Source: Xanthomonas sp. DAR 80977
GTDB lineage: Bacteria > Pseudomonadota > Gammaproteobacteria > Xanthomonadales > Xanthomonadaceae
DNA length: 64,000 nucleotides
NCBI RefSeq assembly: GCF_041240605.1
Contig: NZ_CP162487.1
Location: 62,001 to 126,000, forward strand
Direction of reading: 5' to 3'
Shown here: positions 5,944 through 12,498 of the stretch, piece by piece
How positions within the stretch are numbered: the first letter of the stretch is position 1
How the letters are laid out: the number at the start of each line of letters is the position of its first letter
The notes under the pieces: generated by a model
The model's database searches: none
What the model saw: only the letters and a program-made list of their open reading frames with translations
What the model was told of the DNA's origin: nothing
Position numbers and translations under genes: made by a program

Positions 5944-6330
5944 ATGGACGTTCGCACCGTTTGGGAAATCATCTCCTACGCTTGGACCGAGATCGGGATC
6001 GACGAGACGGAATGCCAGGCGCTGGTACAAAAGGGGGGTATTGGCATGGGTGACCTGGACGAGGTCGACCGGCTGTTCTACAGGGACATCTGCGCATCCT
6101 TCGCGGTGGACGCCTTTCTTGTCTTTCCATTGATGCTGTGGATGCTGATGCCAGACTGGGGCTACAGCGATCAATACCTGCGAAACCGCATCGCCCGCTG
6201 GTATGGCCGGCCCTACTGGATTCACTTCCTCAACCCCCTGCGGGTGCTGGGGTATCCCGTGGCACTGTGCTTCGCCTGGAGCTACCGCGCGAAACTTCGT
6301 CGCGCGGTGCACGTAACGGCAGCGGCCTGA
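5944..6330 (+). CDS. Hypothetical protein with one or two membrane helices
   Basis: A 128-residue protein with a GGGGGG run 8 nt before ATG 5944. The N-terminal third is acidic and soluble, with a GMGDLDEVD stretch. A helix follows (AVDAFLVFPLMLWMLMP), then a basic aromatic segment and a second weak helix (VLGYPVALCFAWSY). No known domain. Preceded by the third promoter-like module. Confidence 0.5.
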   Translation: MDVRTVWEIISYAWTEIGIDETECQALVQKGGIGMGDLDEVDRLFYRDICASFAVDAFLVFPLMLWMLMPDWGYSDQYLRNRIARWYGRPYWIHFLNPLRVLGYPVALCFAWSYRAKLRRAVHVTAAA

Positions 6331-6376
6331 CAGCGAGTGCAGGCGGCACGTCCGTGGCTACCACCTGGCGGCAACC

Positions 6377-7060
6377 TCACTGCTGCTCCCTCGCCTCCCG
6401 CCGGTATACCCCGCCGAAACTCACGTTCGCGCCACCGCACTGCAGGTTGTCCGCGACCACCAGCAGGTCGCCGAGCAGGTGCAGGCGGACCTTGCACTCG
6501 TCATCGCTGACCTCGACCCGGTTGCCTTCCGGATAGCCGCGCGCGGTGACGGCGCCTATGTTCGGGCCGCCGGGCCTCTGCTCCGGATCCGGATTGGCGC
6601 TGGGCCAGTAGGCATCGCCATTGACGGTGACGCTGCCGTCGCCGTTGGCGGTCAATTGCAGCTCATTGTCGCCATCGTGCCAGCGGCCGTTCCAGGCCTG
6701 CGGTGTCGGGTCGGCCGCGCTCGGTAGCGACTGCACGCTTTCCTGCGAAACCCAGCCGGCGCTGCCGCCGACCTTGTTCGGATAGAACGCGCAGGCGAAT
6801 CCGCCGCGCCGCTGCGCCAGCACCACCACGTCGCCCTTGACCACGTACGCGCGCTGCCGACACACCGCCTCGCCCTTGGCCGGGCAGCCGTCGCTGTCGT
6901 CGAGCAGATACAACCGCGGCACGGCGACCTTGGCGAGCGCGAACCCGGCCGGGCTGTTGGCGAACAGGCCATTGCGGCAGGTGGTCGCGTCCTCGTCGTC
7001 CGGCGCGGCATGCGCCAACGCCGATACCGCCAGCAGGCCAAGCAGCCAGGCTCTGTGCAT
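6377..7060 (-). CDS. Exported hypothetical protein
   Basis: A 227-residue protein. The start at 7060 is chosen because GGAG stands 8 nt before it; a GTG three codons earlier overlaps that site. It has a signal peptide (AWLLGLLAVSALAHAAP). The mature part has an SH3-like first half (YVVKGDVVVLAQRRGGFACAFYP then GWVSQESV) and a beta-rich second half (NGRWHDGDNELQL, DGSVTVNGDAYW, GGVYRRE). Cysteines are paired along the chain, as expected for a periplasmic protein. It faces away from the cassette polarity. Function unknown. Confidence 0.6.
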   Translation of the reverse strand: MHRAWLLGLLAVSALAHAAPDDEDATTCRNGLFANSPAGFALAKVAVPRLYLLDDSDGCPAKGEAVCRQRAYVVKGDVVVLAQRRGGFACAFYPNKVGGSAGWVSQESVQSLPSAADPTPQAWNGRWHDGDNELQLTANGDGSVTVNGDAYWPSANPDPEQRPGGPNIGAVTARGYPEGNRVEVSDDECKVRLHLLGDLLVVADNLQCGGANVSFGGVYRREAREQQ

Positions 7061-7258
7061 CTCGATCACTCCAAGGGTGGTTCGGTAGTGTGGGCCAAGG
7101 GCGGTGCATTATCATGGAGGAAGCCGAAGCGATTCGGTGCCGCCGCCACCGCGTCGGTACACTCTCCGGGCTGGTCGCTGTCGTCGAGGATGTGAGCGAT
7201 CTTGCACGCGGTGCGGCCTTGGGCCGCCGGATCACGCATTCGAACCGGAGCCAGGTCC

Positions 7259-7654
7259 ATGAGCACCTCCCAGCCCATCCACGCCCTCACCGTGATCTAC
7301 GCCAGGAACATCGAGCGGGTCGCCGACTTCTACAGGAACACGCTCTCGCTCGCGCTTGTGGAGCAGGGCGATGCGTTCGTGGTGCTGGGGAACCCCCATT
7401 ACGAGATCGCGGTGGTCCGCATGGCCGGCGACAGGGCGCACGCTCCCGAATCCCTGTCGCTCCACGTCAGAACCGAGACGCCGCTCAAGGGCTCGTTCCT
7501 GGTGGAGAGCCTGGAGCATGCCCGGTCCGCCGCGGAGGCGTCGGGCGGCGCCTTCAAGCCGATCGCGTCCGCGTGGCGCTGGCGCGAGCAGCTCCACCTG
7601 GATGGGCATGACCCGGAAGGCAACGTCGTGCAGGTGCGTGCCCGCGCGGCCTGA
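7259..7654 (+). CDS. VOC (glyoxalase/bleomycin-resistance) family protein
   Basis: A 131-residue protein starting at ATG 7259 (GGAG upstream at 7247-7250). It has two beta-alpha-beta halves in the VOC order: ALTVIYARNIERVADFYRNTLSL with FVVLGNPHYEIAVVR, then LEHARSAAEASGGAF with LDGHDPEGNVVQVR. The final DPEGNVVQV with its preceding HLDGHD is the classic second half metal-site region. VOC proteins bind metals and act as isomerases, dioxygenases or drug-binding resistance proteins; the substrate cannot be told here. Its stop is followed directly by a degenerate attC, so it is a cassette gene. Confidence 0.75.
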   Translation: MSTSQPIHALTVIYARNIERVADFYRNTLSLALVEQGDAFVVLGNPHYEIAVVRMAGDRAHAPESLSLHVRTETPLKGSFLVESLEHARSAAEASGGAFKPIASAWRWREQLHLDGHDPEGNVVQVRARAA

Positions 7655-7756
7655 CACTTGGTCAAGCCCACGCCGCTTCGCGCAGCGACCGTTGCACCAT
7701 CTGGCAACGCATTCGTTCCAGGCTATAAAGCGATTCCACCGACTCAGCTGTCAGGT
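7652..7756 (+). repeat. Long degenerate attC-like site
   Basis: The left half reads GACACTTGGTCAAGCCCACG then CCGCTTCGCG, and the right half reads GACTCAGCTGTCAGGT, the same end as attC4. The ~60 bp between holds a GTTGC...GCAAC hairpin, giving a 105-bp site. The left core is lost. Confidence 0.55.
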
Positions 7757-7773
7757 ATCAATCGGGTGTAACG

Positions 7774-8307
7774 ATGGCGCGACTCCTCCTACCTTTCATG
7801 GCATTGGCAGCGGTCGGGCTGCTGCTGAGCCTCGGCGTACACGTCGCCTCCCTGCTCGGACTCCGGGTTCCGGGCGGTGAACTGGTGTGGTCGCTGCACA
7901 TCGGCATCTTCGTCGTATGGTTTCCTGCCGTGCTGGTCGCCGCTCGCGCCAATCGAGGAAGGCCGCAACGCGAGTACTGGAAGACAGTGTTGTCCGGCTG
8001 CCCGCCATGGATGCGCTATACGGGCTACGTACTGTTCGCCTATGCGGTGGCGAACTTCTTCTGGGTCATGGCGACCGGCGAATCGCGGCATGGTCTCAAG
8101 AACTTCGATGAGGTTTCCGCCATCCGTGCATTTTCCGGACATTGGCTGGTGTTCTATGGTGCGGCCTTCGCAATTCTCTATTCGGCCTACCGTGCACCTG
8201 GCCTGCTGTTGCGACAGAGATGCGTGAATGGGCATGAGGTGTCGGGCCGCGACGCGTTCTGTTCCACGTGTGGTAAAAAGCTCCAGCCGCCTGCGGTCAC
8301 CGATTGA
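7774..8307 (+). CDS. Four-helix membrane protein with a C-terminal zinc ribbon
   Basis: A 177-residue protein. Four hydrophobic segments are visible at about 3-30, 38-58, 81-101 and 123-140. After the last, a cytoplasmic tail carries C150, H154, C163 and C166 in the pattern CVNGH...FCSTCGKKL, a single zinc ribbon like those found at the ends of many bacterial membrane proteins. Role unknown; such ribbons often mediate protein or nucleic acid contacts. It is the first ORF after the degenerate attC and keeps cassette polarity. Confidence 0.6.
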   Translation: MARLLLPFMALAAVGLLLSLGVHVASLLGLRVPGGELVWSLHIGIFVVWFPAVLVAARANRGRPQREYWKTVLSGCPPWMRYTGYVLFAYAVANFFWVMATGESRHGLKNFDEVSAIRAFSGHWLVFYGAAFAILYSAYRAPGLLLRQRCVNGHEVSGRDAFCSTCGKKLQPPAVTD

Positions 8308-8376
8308 CGCAAGGCAGCCTTGTCCGGCCGTGGGGTACGGCTGGTTTTGAGCGGTCTAGGGATATCGGGGTCACCC

Positions 8377-8706
8377 ATGGGGAATCGCATGTGGCGTGCA
8401 GTGTTGGCTGTCATCGTTTCGACAGGGCTTGCGGCGTGCCAATCCGCCTCGCCTCCGCGGGCGATCGTCACGCATGGGGATGGTTCCTCCCCTGCACTTG
8501 CGGTGGACCTTTCCACTGCGCACAGCGAAGAACAGGGCATGAAGGCGCAAAGGGACTGGCTCAACCGGTACTACCCCGGTGCGCAGGTCACAGCGCAGTC
8601 GCTTCTGTCCGGGCCGCCGGCCATGGATCTCATCACGATCTCGCTGCCATCCGGCGAAGAGCGAGAGATCTATTTCGACATTTCGTCGTATTTTGGGAAA
8701 TGGTGA
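8377..8706 (+). CDS. Putative lipoprotein
   Basis: A 109-residue protein starting at ATG 8377. The leader ends in STGLAACQS, a good lipobox with Cys as first mature residue. The mature part is small and has no recognised domain (MDLITISLPSGEEREIYFDISSYF near the end). Upstream starts in the same frame would destroy the signal peptide. Confidence 0.55.
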   Translation: MGNRMWRAVLAVIVSTGLAACQSASPPRAIVTHGDGSSPALAVDLSTAHSEEQGMKAQRDWLNRYYPGAQVTAQSLLSGPPAMDLITISLPSGEEREIYFDISSYFGKW

Positions 8707-8716
8707 CGGGGTAGAG

Positions 8717-8839
8717 ATGGACATCGTACGCGTGGCGATGAATGCACTTCCGACGCTGCTCGTCTGCGTTGGGGCGGCCTTCCTGGCACCGCTTCGCGGA
8801 AGCGTGCATCGGCAACCATCGCGTCATCCGTCCACCTAG
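8717..8839 (+). CDS. Possible 40-residue single-helix protein
   Basis: ATG 8717 to TAG 8839, ten bases after the lipoprotein gene. It encodes one hydrophobic helix (ALPTLLVCVGAAFLAPL) and a basic tail. It may be a translated small membrane protein or a chance ORF; only spacing and hydrophobicity support it. Confidence 0.3.
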   Translation: MDIVRVAMNALPTLLVCVGAAFLAPLRGSVHRQPSRHPST

Positions 8840-8850
8840 GCGCCAGCGAC

Positions 8851-9246
8851 ATGCAGCGACGCATCCCTGTTCTCGGAGCAGCAACCGTCACGGCGTGTGC
8901 CGTCGGATTTCTGCTCGTCGGCTATTCCCCCACGCCTTGTGCATGCGAGACCCCGTGGGAGCTTGTGTATGCGGCATCGGGACTCCCGTTCGATCGGCCC
9001 TATCGGGCCTATGAGGCGGAGCAGGTGGAGCATGGCCTGAACCGCCATCTCGCAGGATCGGCGGTTCGCGGTTCGGACGACTACTTCTTCGACGCCTGCA
9101 AAGAAACGGCGTCGCAACATCTTCGGTGCGTCATCGGTACGGAGCAATCGGCGCTGAGGCAATCGGGCTATGTCATCGACATGGACACGGACGCGCGCGG
9201 ACGATTCGAGCATGCCCGTGTGATTACCTATTCCACGTGGCGCTAG
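8851..9246 (+). CDS. Exported hypothetical protein
   Basis: A 131-residue protein with an N-terminal hydrophobic leader (VLGAATVTACAVGFLLVGY). The mature part starts with a CAC pair and has further cysteines (FDACKET, LRCVIG), suggesting a periplasmic disulfide-bonded fold. It ends in FEHARVITYSTWR. Unrecognised. It is spaced 11 bp from the small ORF and may share its transcript. Confidence 0.5.
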   Translation: MQRRIPVLGAATVTACAVGFLLVGYSPTPCACETPWELVYAASGLPFDRPYRAYEAEQVEHGLNRHLAGSAVRGSDDYFFDACKETASQHLRCVIGTEQSALRQSGYVIDMDTDARGRFEHARVITYSTWR

Positions 9247-9312
9247 GCGGCTTTCCCGGCCAGCAGGTCAGCGTTACAACACCCTCTCCATCCTCGATCG
9301 AAAGGAGACACC

Positions 9313-9861
9313 ATGCGCGCGCTTGCAGGGATGCTTCTGGCAACGACCATGGCGCTCGCGGGGTGTGCGTCCATCCCGTTGTCCACCGCACTGAGTCTGG
9401 CGTCGCTGTCGCCGCGCATGCTCGCGCAGACCGATCCGGCCCAGGTACGGGTGCGGCTGTCCGTCCCGGAAGGCTACGAGGTCGACGTTCCCGCTGCACG
9501 CCTGACGTTGCGCCTCGAGGGGGCGTCCGGCAACAAGTCCGCCTCGATGGGGTTGTCGCTGCTCGGCACCTCACGCGAGACGCGTTCGGGTGGCCTGTTC
9601 CGTTCGGATGTGCCGGTCTCGACCTATGTGCTGGCGCTGAACCCGGAGGGCGTGCGCCAACTCAAGGAACTCCAGCGCTTCGTCCTCGCCGGCGATCCCT
9701 CGACGTTCCTGTTCGGCGTAAAGGCGCCCTTCGCCAAGATGCCGCCGCAGGCCAGGGAAATGACATTCTGGGCGGACCTGAAGCTTTCGCTCGCCGAACC
9801 CTACAAGCCGCTGATCGATGGCGCCAGGCTCCGCTTCGAAGACACGCCGCCGGGTGGCTGA
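9313..9861 (+). CDS. Putative lipoprotein
   Basis: A 182-residue protein with a clear lipobox (TTMALAGCAS) and an AAAGGAG ribosome binding site. The mature part starts hydrophobic (IPLSTALSLASLSP) and then gives a beta-rich domain with VRVRLSVPEGYEVDV and LTLRLEG. It has an appearance of an outer-membrane or periplasmic lipoprotein but matches no family I know. Confidence 0.55.
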   Translation: MRALAGMLLATTMALAGCASIPLSTALSLASLSPRMLAQTDPAQVRVRLSVPEGYEVDVPAARLTLRLEGASGNKSASMGLSLLGTSRETRSGGLFRSDVPVSTYVLALNPEGVRQLKELQRFVLAGDPSTFLFGVKAPFAKMPPQAREMTFWADLKLSLAEPYKPLIDGARLRFEDTPPGG

Positions 9862-10022
9862 CGGGCGCAAGGCAACAGGATTCACGATCGAACATCCGTC
9901 TCCCCCAAGACCGCCTCTATTGTGGGAAGGCGTATCGAGCGCCGCGAACGACCGTGCTCGATGGTCCGTTATCCCGGCGCCGTTTCCGATATCGCCTCGG
10001 CGGCAGGCCTTGCGCCGCCTGC

Positions 10023-10057
10023 TTGTACGGCGCAAAGTGATACTGTAGTGTCACTTC
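10023..10057 (+). promoter_or_regulatory. Autoregulated, apparently leaderless promoter of the TA operon
   Basis: TTGTAC (10023-10028), 17 bp, TAGTGT (10046-10051), then six bases to ATG 10058, so transcription would begin at or next to the start codon. AAGTGA (10035-10040) and TCACTT (10051-10056) are the arms of a 22-bp near-palindrome covering the -10 box, a likely operator for the antitoxin. No Shine-Dalgarno sequence is present. TTGCGCCG/CGGCGCAA (10010-10035) is a second inverted repeat over the -35 region. Confidence 0.5.
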
Positions 10058-10315
10058 ATGCGCACCGAACTCGTCACGACTCTCAAACGCCAGGCCACCG
10101 AGCTCCTCGCGGACATCGAGCGGGACAAGCAGCCCATCCTGATCACCCAGCACGGTCTGCCCAGTGCCTATCTGGTGGACGTGGAGAGCTACCAGCTCAT
10201 GCAGCAGCGCATGGCCGTGCTCGAAGGCATTGCCCGGGGCGAACAGGCGATCGCCGAAGGGCGCGTGGCGAGCCATGCCCAAGCGAAGAAACGCCTGGCC
10301 AGATGGCTGAAATAG
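10058..10315 (+). CDS. Phd/YefM family antitoxin
   Basis: An 85-residue protein. It has the Phd/YefM N-terminal DNA-binding fold (ELVTTLKRQATELLADIERDKQPILITQHGLPSAYLVDVESYQ) and a helical C-terminal tail (MAVLEGIARGEQAIAEGR...AKKRLARWLK) that would wrap the toxin. It overlaps the toxin gene by 13 bp, the normal antitoxin-first order. It most likely neutralises the ParE/RelE protein and represses the operon through the palindrome at 10035-10056. Confidence 0.85.
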   Translation: MRTELVTTLKRQATELLADIERDKQPILITQHGLPSAYLVDVESYQLMQQRMAVLEGIARGEQAIAEGRVASHAQAKKRLARWLK

Positions 10316-10620
10316 TCTGGTCGGAGCCGGCACTTGGCGACCTGGACGCGATCGCCGACTACATCGCACTGGAGGACCCGATCGCCGCGTCCGAGTTCGT
10401 CAAGCGTGTGTTGGCGCATGTCGGGCAATTGGTGGACCATCCGGAGAGCGGTAGCCGCCCACCGGAACTGGGACGCTCGCGTTATCGTCAGATCGTCGAG
10501 CCACCTTGTCGCGTCTTCTACCGCTTCGATGGGCATAAGGTGTTTATGCTGCATGTCATGCGGTCGGAGCGGATACTGCGCAAGGCGCGGCTCGCACCCG
10601 CGGCCAAACAGGGGAAGTGA
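10303..10620 (+). CDS. ParE/RelE family toxin
   Basis: A 105-residue protein starting at ATG 10303 inside the antitoxin gene. The sequence follows the ParE/RelE superfamily: IVWSEPALGDLDAIADYIALEDP, an amphipathic second helix, a VGQLVDHPESGSRPPELG turn, RYRQIVEPPCRVFYRFDG and VFMLHVMRSERIL. The C-terminal RSERIL is typical of ParE-like members, which poison gyrase, while RelE members cut mRNA; the target cannot be decided here. TA pairs are common stabilisers of integron cassette arrays. Confidence 0.85.
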   Translation: MAEIVWSEPALGDLDAIADYIALEDPIAASEFVKRVLAHVGQLVDHPESGSRPPELGRSRYRQIVEPPCRVFYRFDGHKVFMLHVMRSERILRKARLAPAAKQGK

Positions 10621-10711
10621 TCGCCGGTGAATCGGCGTATCCCGGTTGGGCCGAGTCATGACATGGTCGTGGCCAAGATGCCGTACCAGTTGGATTGTTG
10701 TAAGCGGATGC

Positions 10712-10773
10712 TGTCCAACCCTTCAACCAAGCCGATTCCGTTGCGCGGGTCGGCCTGCTCCAGGCGCAACGTC
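10712..10773 (+). repeat. Degenerate attC-like site
   Basis: The left core GTCCAAC (10713-10719) fits the RYYYAAC consensus. ACCAAGCCGA and GGTCGGCCTGCTCCAGG follow as left and right arms with a CCGA/TCGG pair. The right core (GCAACGT) no longer fits. The next gene starts directly after it. Confidence 0.4.
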
Positions 10774-10774
10774 C

Positions 10775-11179
10775 ATGCTGATCAATCGCGGTCTCGCAGT
10801 GACTTATGGTCTCGTCGCCATCCTCGGCGTCGTGGCTCTGCAAGCCTTCAATAGCGTTGCCTGCTACCAACACGGCTTCAGGGAATTCCTGGCTGCACTG
10901 GGAATGTTCCTGCTCGTTCCCCTGCTGGCGCCAGTCATCGCGCTGGCGACGGCCAATCCGTTGCGGGCCGTCGGTGGCTGCCTGCTGTTCGCGCCATGGC
11001 TGGGGCTGGCGTACTACACCGATTGCGTACGCCCCTACACCGGCGGTGGGGCATCCATGGTCTATGTCGCGGTCCTGTTCTGGGGAACACCGAGCGCGAT
11101 CCTCGGCGTCCTCGTGACCGGTCCCATCACGCGCATGCTCGGAATTTCCGTGGCGGGTCCAGGCGCTAAGGCGAGCTAG
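10775..11179 (+). CDS. Hypothetical multi-helix membrane protein
   Basis: A 134-residue protein starting at ATG 10775, immediately after the attC-like site. Four hydrophobic segments are visible (LAVTYGLVAILGVVALQAF, FLAALGMFLLVPLLAPVIALA, AVGGCLLFAPWLGLAYY and MVYVAVLFWGTPSAILGVLVTG). No family was recognised. The upstream in-frame extension would translate the attC-like repeat and is rejected. Confidence 0.5.
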   Translation: MLINRGLAVTYGLVAILGVVALQAFNSVACYQHGFREFLAALGMFLLVPLLAPVIALATANPLRAVGGCLLFAPWLGLAYYTDCVRPYTGGGASMVYVAVLFWGTPSAILGVLVTGPITRMLGISVAGPGAKAS

Positions 11180-11196
11180 CCATCGCGAGGTCTCGC

Positions 11197-11463
11197 ATGT
11201 CAGACACGTTGCTACAGATCGTCAAGCGCGCCATCGATCCATCCAGTGTCAAAGCGGATGGCCCTCTCACCCAACCACGCTCCTACGGTGTCTATCAGTT
11301 GCCGTACGGCGCCGCCGACTCGGGCCGCTTCCGCTTCGGCAACCATCCGGTTCGGATGCAGGAGCTGGAGCGGGAGTTCGGTTCCTGCACCCTTACGTTC
11401 CTGTTCGAGGTCAGGGACGATGCGGAGGCGGCTGCACGCGCGCTCAACGGCCGAGAGGTCTAG
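11197..11463 (+). CDS. Hypothetical protein
   Basis: An 88-residue soluble protein with GCGAGG upstream of ATG 11197. It shows QLPYGAADSGRFRFGNHPVRMQELEREFG and ends in a short helical segment (DAEAAARALNGREV). Gly and aromatic residues suggest a small alpha/beta fold. Unknown. It is 17 bp from the preceding gene and has cassette polarity. Confidence 0.5.
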   Translation: MSDTLLQIVKRAIDPSSVKADGPLTQPRSYGVYQLPYGAADSGRFRFGNHPVRMQELEREFGSCTLTFLFEVRDDAEAAARALNGREV

Positions 11464-11521
11464 GACGTCGCTCAAGTCCATCGTGGTCTGCGGACCGGCT
11501 CGAGATTCAGGCACTAACGGC
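11459..11521 (+). repeat. Very degenerate attC-like site
   Basis: GCTCAAGTCC (11470-11479) and GGCTCGAGATTCAGGCACTA (from 11498) resemble the left and right bodies of the attC sites further left. Neither core is intact. It lies exactly between two small ORFs, which is where an attC would be expected. Confidence 0.3.
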
Positions 11522-11533
11522 AAAGGCCGCTCC

Positions 11534-11839
11534 ATGCGCATCTATCTGGACGACGAAAGATCAACCCCGCCCGGTTGGACATGGGTGGACTGGCCCGACA
11601 AGGCGATCGCACTTCTGCAGCGCGGTGGCGTGGCCAAAATCAGCCTCGACCACGATCTCGGCGACGACCAGCGGGGGACGGGGTACGCCGTCGTTGCCTG
11701 GATCGAGGAGGCCGTCGTCACGCGTGGCTTCCTGCCGCCGGCCATCCGCGTGCATTCCGCGAACCCGGCCGCGCGCCAGCGGATGGAGGCGGGCATCGCG
11801 GCCATCCAGCGGCATGTCGAGCGTCGCACCGGCGCCTGA
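11534..11839 (+). CDS. Cyclic-phosphate processing receiver-domain (cREC) protein
   Basis: A 101-residue single-domain protein. Residues 5-9 (LDDER), 37-45 (SLDHDLGDD), GTGYAVVAWIEE and 74-79 (HSANPA) are the cREC signature. This receiver-like domain is predicted from comparative genomics to process 2',3'-cyclic phosphate ends made by RNA cleavage, and lacks the usual phospho-acceptor output partner. The start at ATG 11534 is preferred because the longer in-frame ORF crosses the neighbouring gene. Its presence in an array that also encodes HEPN RNases is suggestive. Confidence 0.7.
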   Translation: MRIYLDDERSTPPGWTWVDWPDKAIALLQRGGVAKISLDHDLGDDQRGTGYAVVAWIEEAVVTRGFLPPAIRVHSANPAARQRMEAGIAAIQRHVERRTGA

Positions 11840-11917
11840 AGCCGTCGCCCGCTGCCAACGCGCAGCGGTCATGCGGCTCCCGTATCCTTGCCCGCCTCCC
11901 GTCCACGGATACATCCC

Positions 11918-12304
11918 ATGTCGCTGCGCACCGTGTTCCTGTTCGCCTGCCTGTCGCTCGGCGCGGCGCCGTTGGCGCAGGCGCAGATGCATTGCCTGCC
12001 CTATGGCCCGATCAAGGTCACGCTGTCCGGCAAATTGGAACGGCACGCGGCGGCGGCCGATCCGGCCGGCGAGGTGCTGCTGTTGCCGACACCTGTCTGC
12101 GTGGCGGCCTCGCCCGCCGGGCAGGCACCGCGCCACGACGACGTGCGCCGCCTGCGGCTGGCGCTGAGCAAGGACCAGGCCGCGCACCTGGAGGAGGAGG
12201 GCGCCGGGCAGATCGTGCGCGTCACCGGCATGTTGTCGGAAGTGGCGCAGGGCGAGGGCGCGCCGCCGTTGCTGCTGACGGTGGTCGGAGTCGATAGCGA
12301 CTGA
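11918..12304 (+). CDS. Secreted DUF4431-like protein
   Basis: A 128-residue protein with a signal peptide (VFLFACLSLGAAPLAQA). The mature part (MHCLPYGPIKVTLSGKLER, then VLLLPTPVCVA, LRLALSK, GQIVRVTGMLSE, LLLTVVGV) is the same layout as the DUF4431 gene at 4416, including the early Cys and the PVCV motif, but lacks the HHHTP segment. It is likely a diverged family member. It is the last gene before the core-type region. Confidence 0.6.
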   Translation: MSLRTVFLFACLSLGAAPLAQAQMHCLPYGPIKVTLSGKLERHAAAADPAGEVLLLPTPVCVAASPAGQAPRHDDVRRLRLALSKDQAAHLEEEGAGQIVRVTGMLSEVAQGEGAPPLLLTVVGVDSD

Positions 12305-12498
12305 CGCGGTAAGAACGGGACCCGCCGACAAGGCGGACCGTGGACCTCGAGCGCATGCCATCACGCGCATGCCGGGCGTGCCACGGACTTGCAACATGGA
12401 TGACATATCGTGCCGCGCTACGCCATCCCATGGCGCACCGTCGCGGGCTGCTGCGCAAGCCGAACGGAATCGTCATCCAGCGCCCAAAAGGAATCGCC

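Noticed and set aside
8303..8330. Possible fourth copy of the TTGACGG-N16-GAGGATCG module
   Set aside because: TTGACGC is present but nothing like GAGGATCG at the proper distance.
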